A DNA stretch of 40,635 nucleotides, from positions 1 through 40,635 of the forward strand of contig CACZNH010000021.1 of assembly GCA_902782465.1 (NCBI GenBank), given 5' to 3'. The DNA is from an uncultured Bacteroidales bacterium. Lineage in GTDB: Bacteria > Bacteroidota > Bacteroidia > Bacteroidales > Muribaculaceae. Below the pieces are notes generated by a model. It saw only the letters and a program-made list of their open reading frames with translations. It did not search any database and was not told the DNA's origin. This document shows, piece by piece, positions 40,111 to 40,635 of this stretch. Each line of letters starts with the position of its first letter. Within the stretch, counting starts at the first letter, position 1. Made by a program: the position numbers and the translations under genes.

Positions 40111-40635
40111 ATGCCTGACCAAGAGAGAAATATCATCATCTACCGCACTGCCGATGGCCGTGCTTCAGTAGCGCTATATGCCCATGACGGCAAGATTTGG
40201 GTCAACCAACAGCAGATGGCAGAACTTTTTGCCACCTCCAAGCACATCCTGAAAGAAAATGAATTAACAAAAGATTCAGTTGTCAAAGAATTTTTGACAA
40301 CTGCCGCCGATGGCAAGAGTTACAATGTCATTTTCTATTCGTTGGAGATGATTATTGCAGTGGGTTATCGTGTACGTGGCGTACGTGGTACTCAATTCCG
40401 CCAATGGGCAACGGAACATTTGACCGAGTATTTGGTTAAGGGATTCACAATGGACGATGAGCGTTTAAAGAATCCCGATGGTCGTCCCGACTATTTTGAT
40501 GAACTGTTAGCGAGAATTCGGGACATTCGGGCCTCGGAGAAACGCTTCTACCAAAAAATCCGTGATCTGTTCAAACTAAGCAGCGATTACGATAAAACAG
40601 ACAAGGCAACACAGATGTTCTTTGCCGAGACGCAG
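40111..40635 (+). CDS. RhuM family protein (3' end outside window)
   Basis: The first 175 residues fit the RhuM family, named after a Salmonella pathogenicity island protein of unclear function and often found in mobile or accessory regions. Marks are NIIIYRTADGRASVALY, WVNQQQMAELF, SVVKEFLTTAADGKSYNVIF, IAVGYRVRGVRGTQFRQWAT and KGFTMDDERL. The family usually has a helix-turn-helix of form LF-TS-(K)QNISxHIxNILKExEL; here ATSKHILKENEL is about eight residues shorter, which removes much of the recognition helix. Composition is more AT-rich than the YifB gene. The ATG at 40111 is chosen; the ATG at 40101 leads to a stop after five codons. Confidence 0.85.
   Translation, partial: MPDQERNIIIYRTADGRASVALYAHDGKIWVNQQQMAELFATSKHILKENELTKDSVVKEFLTTAADGKSYNVIFYSLEMIIAVGYRVRGVRGTQFRQWATEHLTEYLVKGFTMDDERLKNPDGRPDYFDELLARIRDIRASEKRFYQKIRDLFKLSSDYDKTDKATQMFFAETQ

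Overview
The window is a chromosomal segment of a Bacteroidota bacterium, order Bacteroidales, probably Prevotellaceae or Muribaculaceae; the sequence alone does not decide the family. The evidence is the repeated promoter form TTTG/TTG, 19-22 nt, then TAnnTTTG, the near absence of Shine-Dalgarno sequences, and the gene content: a GldE-type CNNM protein, a long-form IspG, DUF3078, DUF4369, DUF5715 and dockerin-tailed secreted proteins, and the pyrG-yidC pairing. Most genes are GC-rich. The four-helix-bundle gene (2207-2572), the MBOAT/SGNH pair (29820-32278) and the RhuM gene at the right edge are visibly more AT-rich.

Layout. 1-4735: tail of a probably secreted protein, a terminator, a GC-rich nest of palindromes, then pyrG, an inserted four-helix-bundle gene and yidC. 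4945-10936: a rightward run of envelope genes (zinc-ribbon/TM2 protein, GH25 muramidase, four exported proteins including a DUF3078 beta-barrel candidate, and a C69 dipeptidase). 11199-14151: TraB/GumN protein, gldE, and a YkvA-like DUF1232 gene behind an excellent sigma-54 promoter. 14285-19181, leftward: rplU-rpmA, speA-truA and a dockerin-tailed secreted protein. 19530-21984, rightward: class II aldolase, tRNA-Pro(GGG) and a GH53 galactanase. 22079-24735, leftward: a lipoprotein with an M15-like motif, a HAD phosphatase and aroB. 24874-40635, rightward: LMW phosphatase and GH20 hexosaminidase (overlapping), dus, a DUF2807 protein, the MBOAT/SGNH acylation pair, rpoN, a PAP2-like membrane protein, ispG, a redox-dead thioredoxin-like lipoprotein next to a secreted HExxHxxGxxD protein, a YifB/ComM ATPase and a truncated RhuM gene.

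The most unusual feature is between the genes. Many gaps hold arrays of degenerate 7-nt words, often facing each other as long hairpins, in several spellings. Three hairpins share the core GGCATCCGC, and three others share a second core of about 50 nt. Other hairpin families flank aroB, follow yidC and separate speA from truA. In at least six genes the stop codon lies inside such a repeat. The only gene that looks like cargo of these repeats is the AT-rich four-helix-bundle gene, bracketed by two arrays between pyrG and yidC. A 50-bp promoter block is also duplicated exactly upstream of gldE and rpoN.

Taken together this is mostly a housekeeping and envelope region: nucleotide, polyamine, shikimate and isoprenoid synthesis, translation, and glycan or peptide breakdown. 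Its accessory layer consists mainly of repeat elements. No CRISPR array, transposase, integrase or rRNA was seen.
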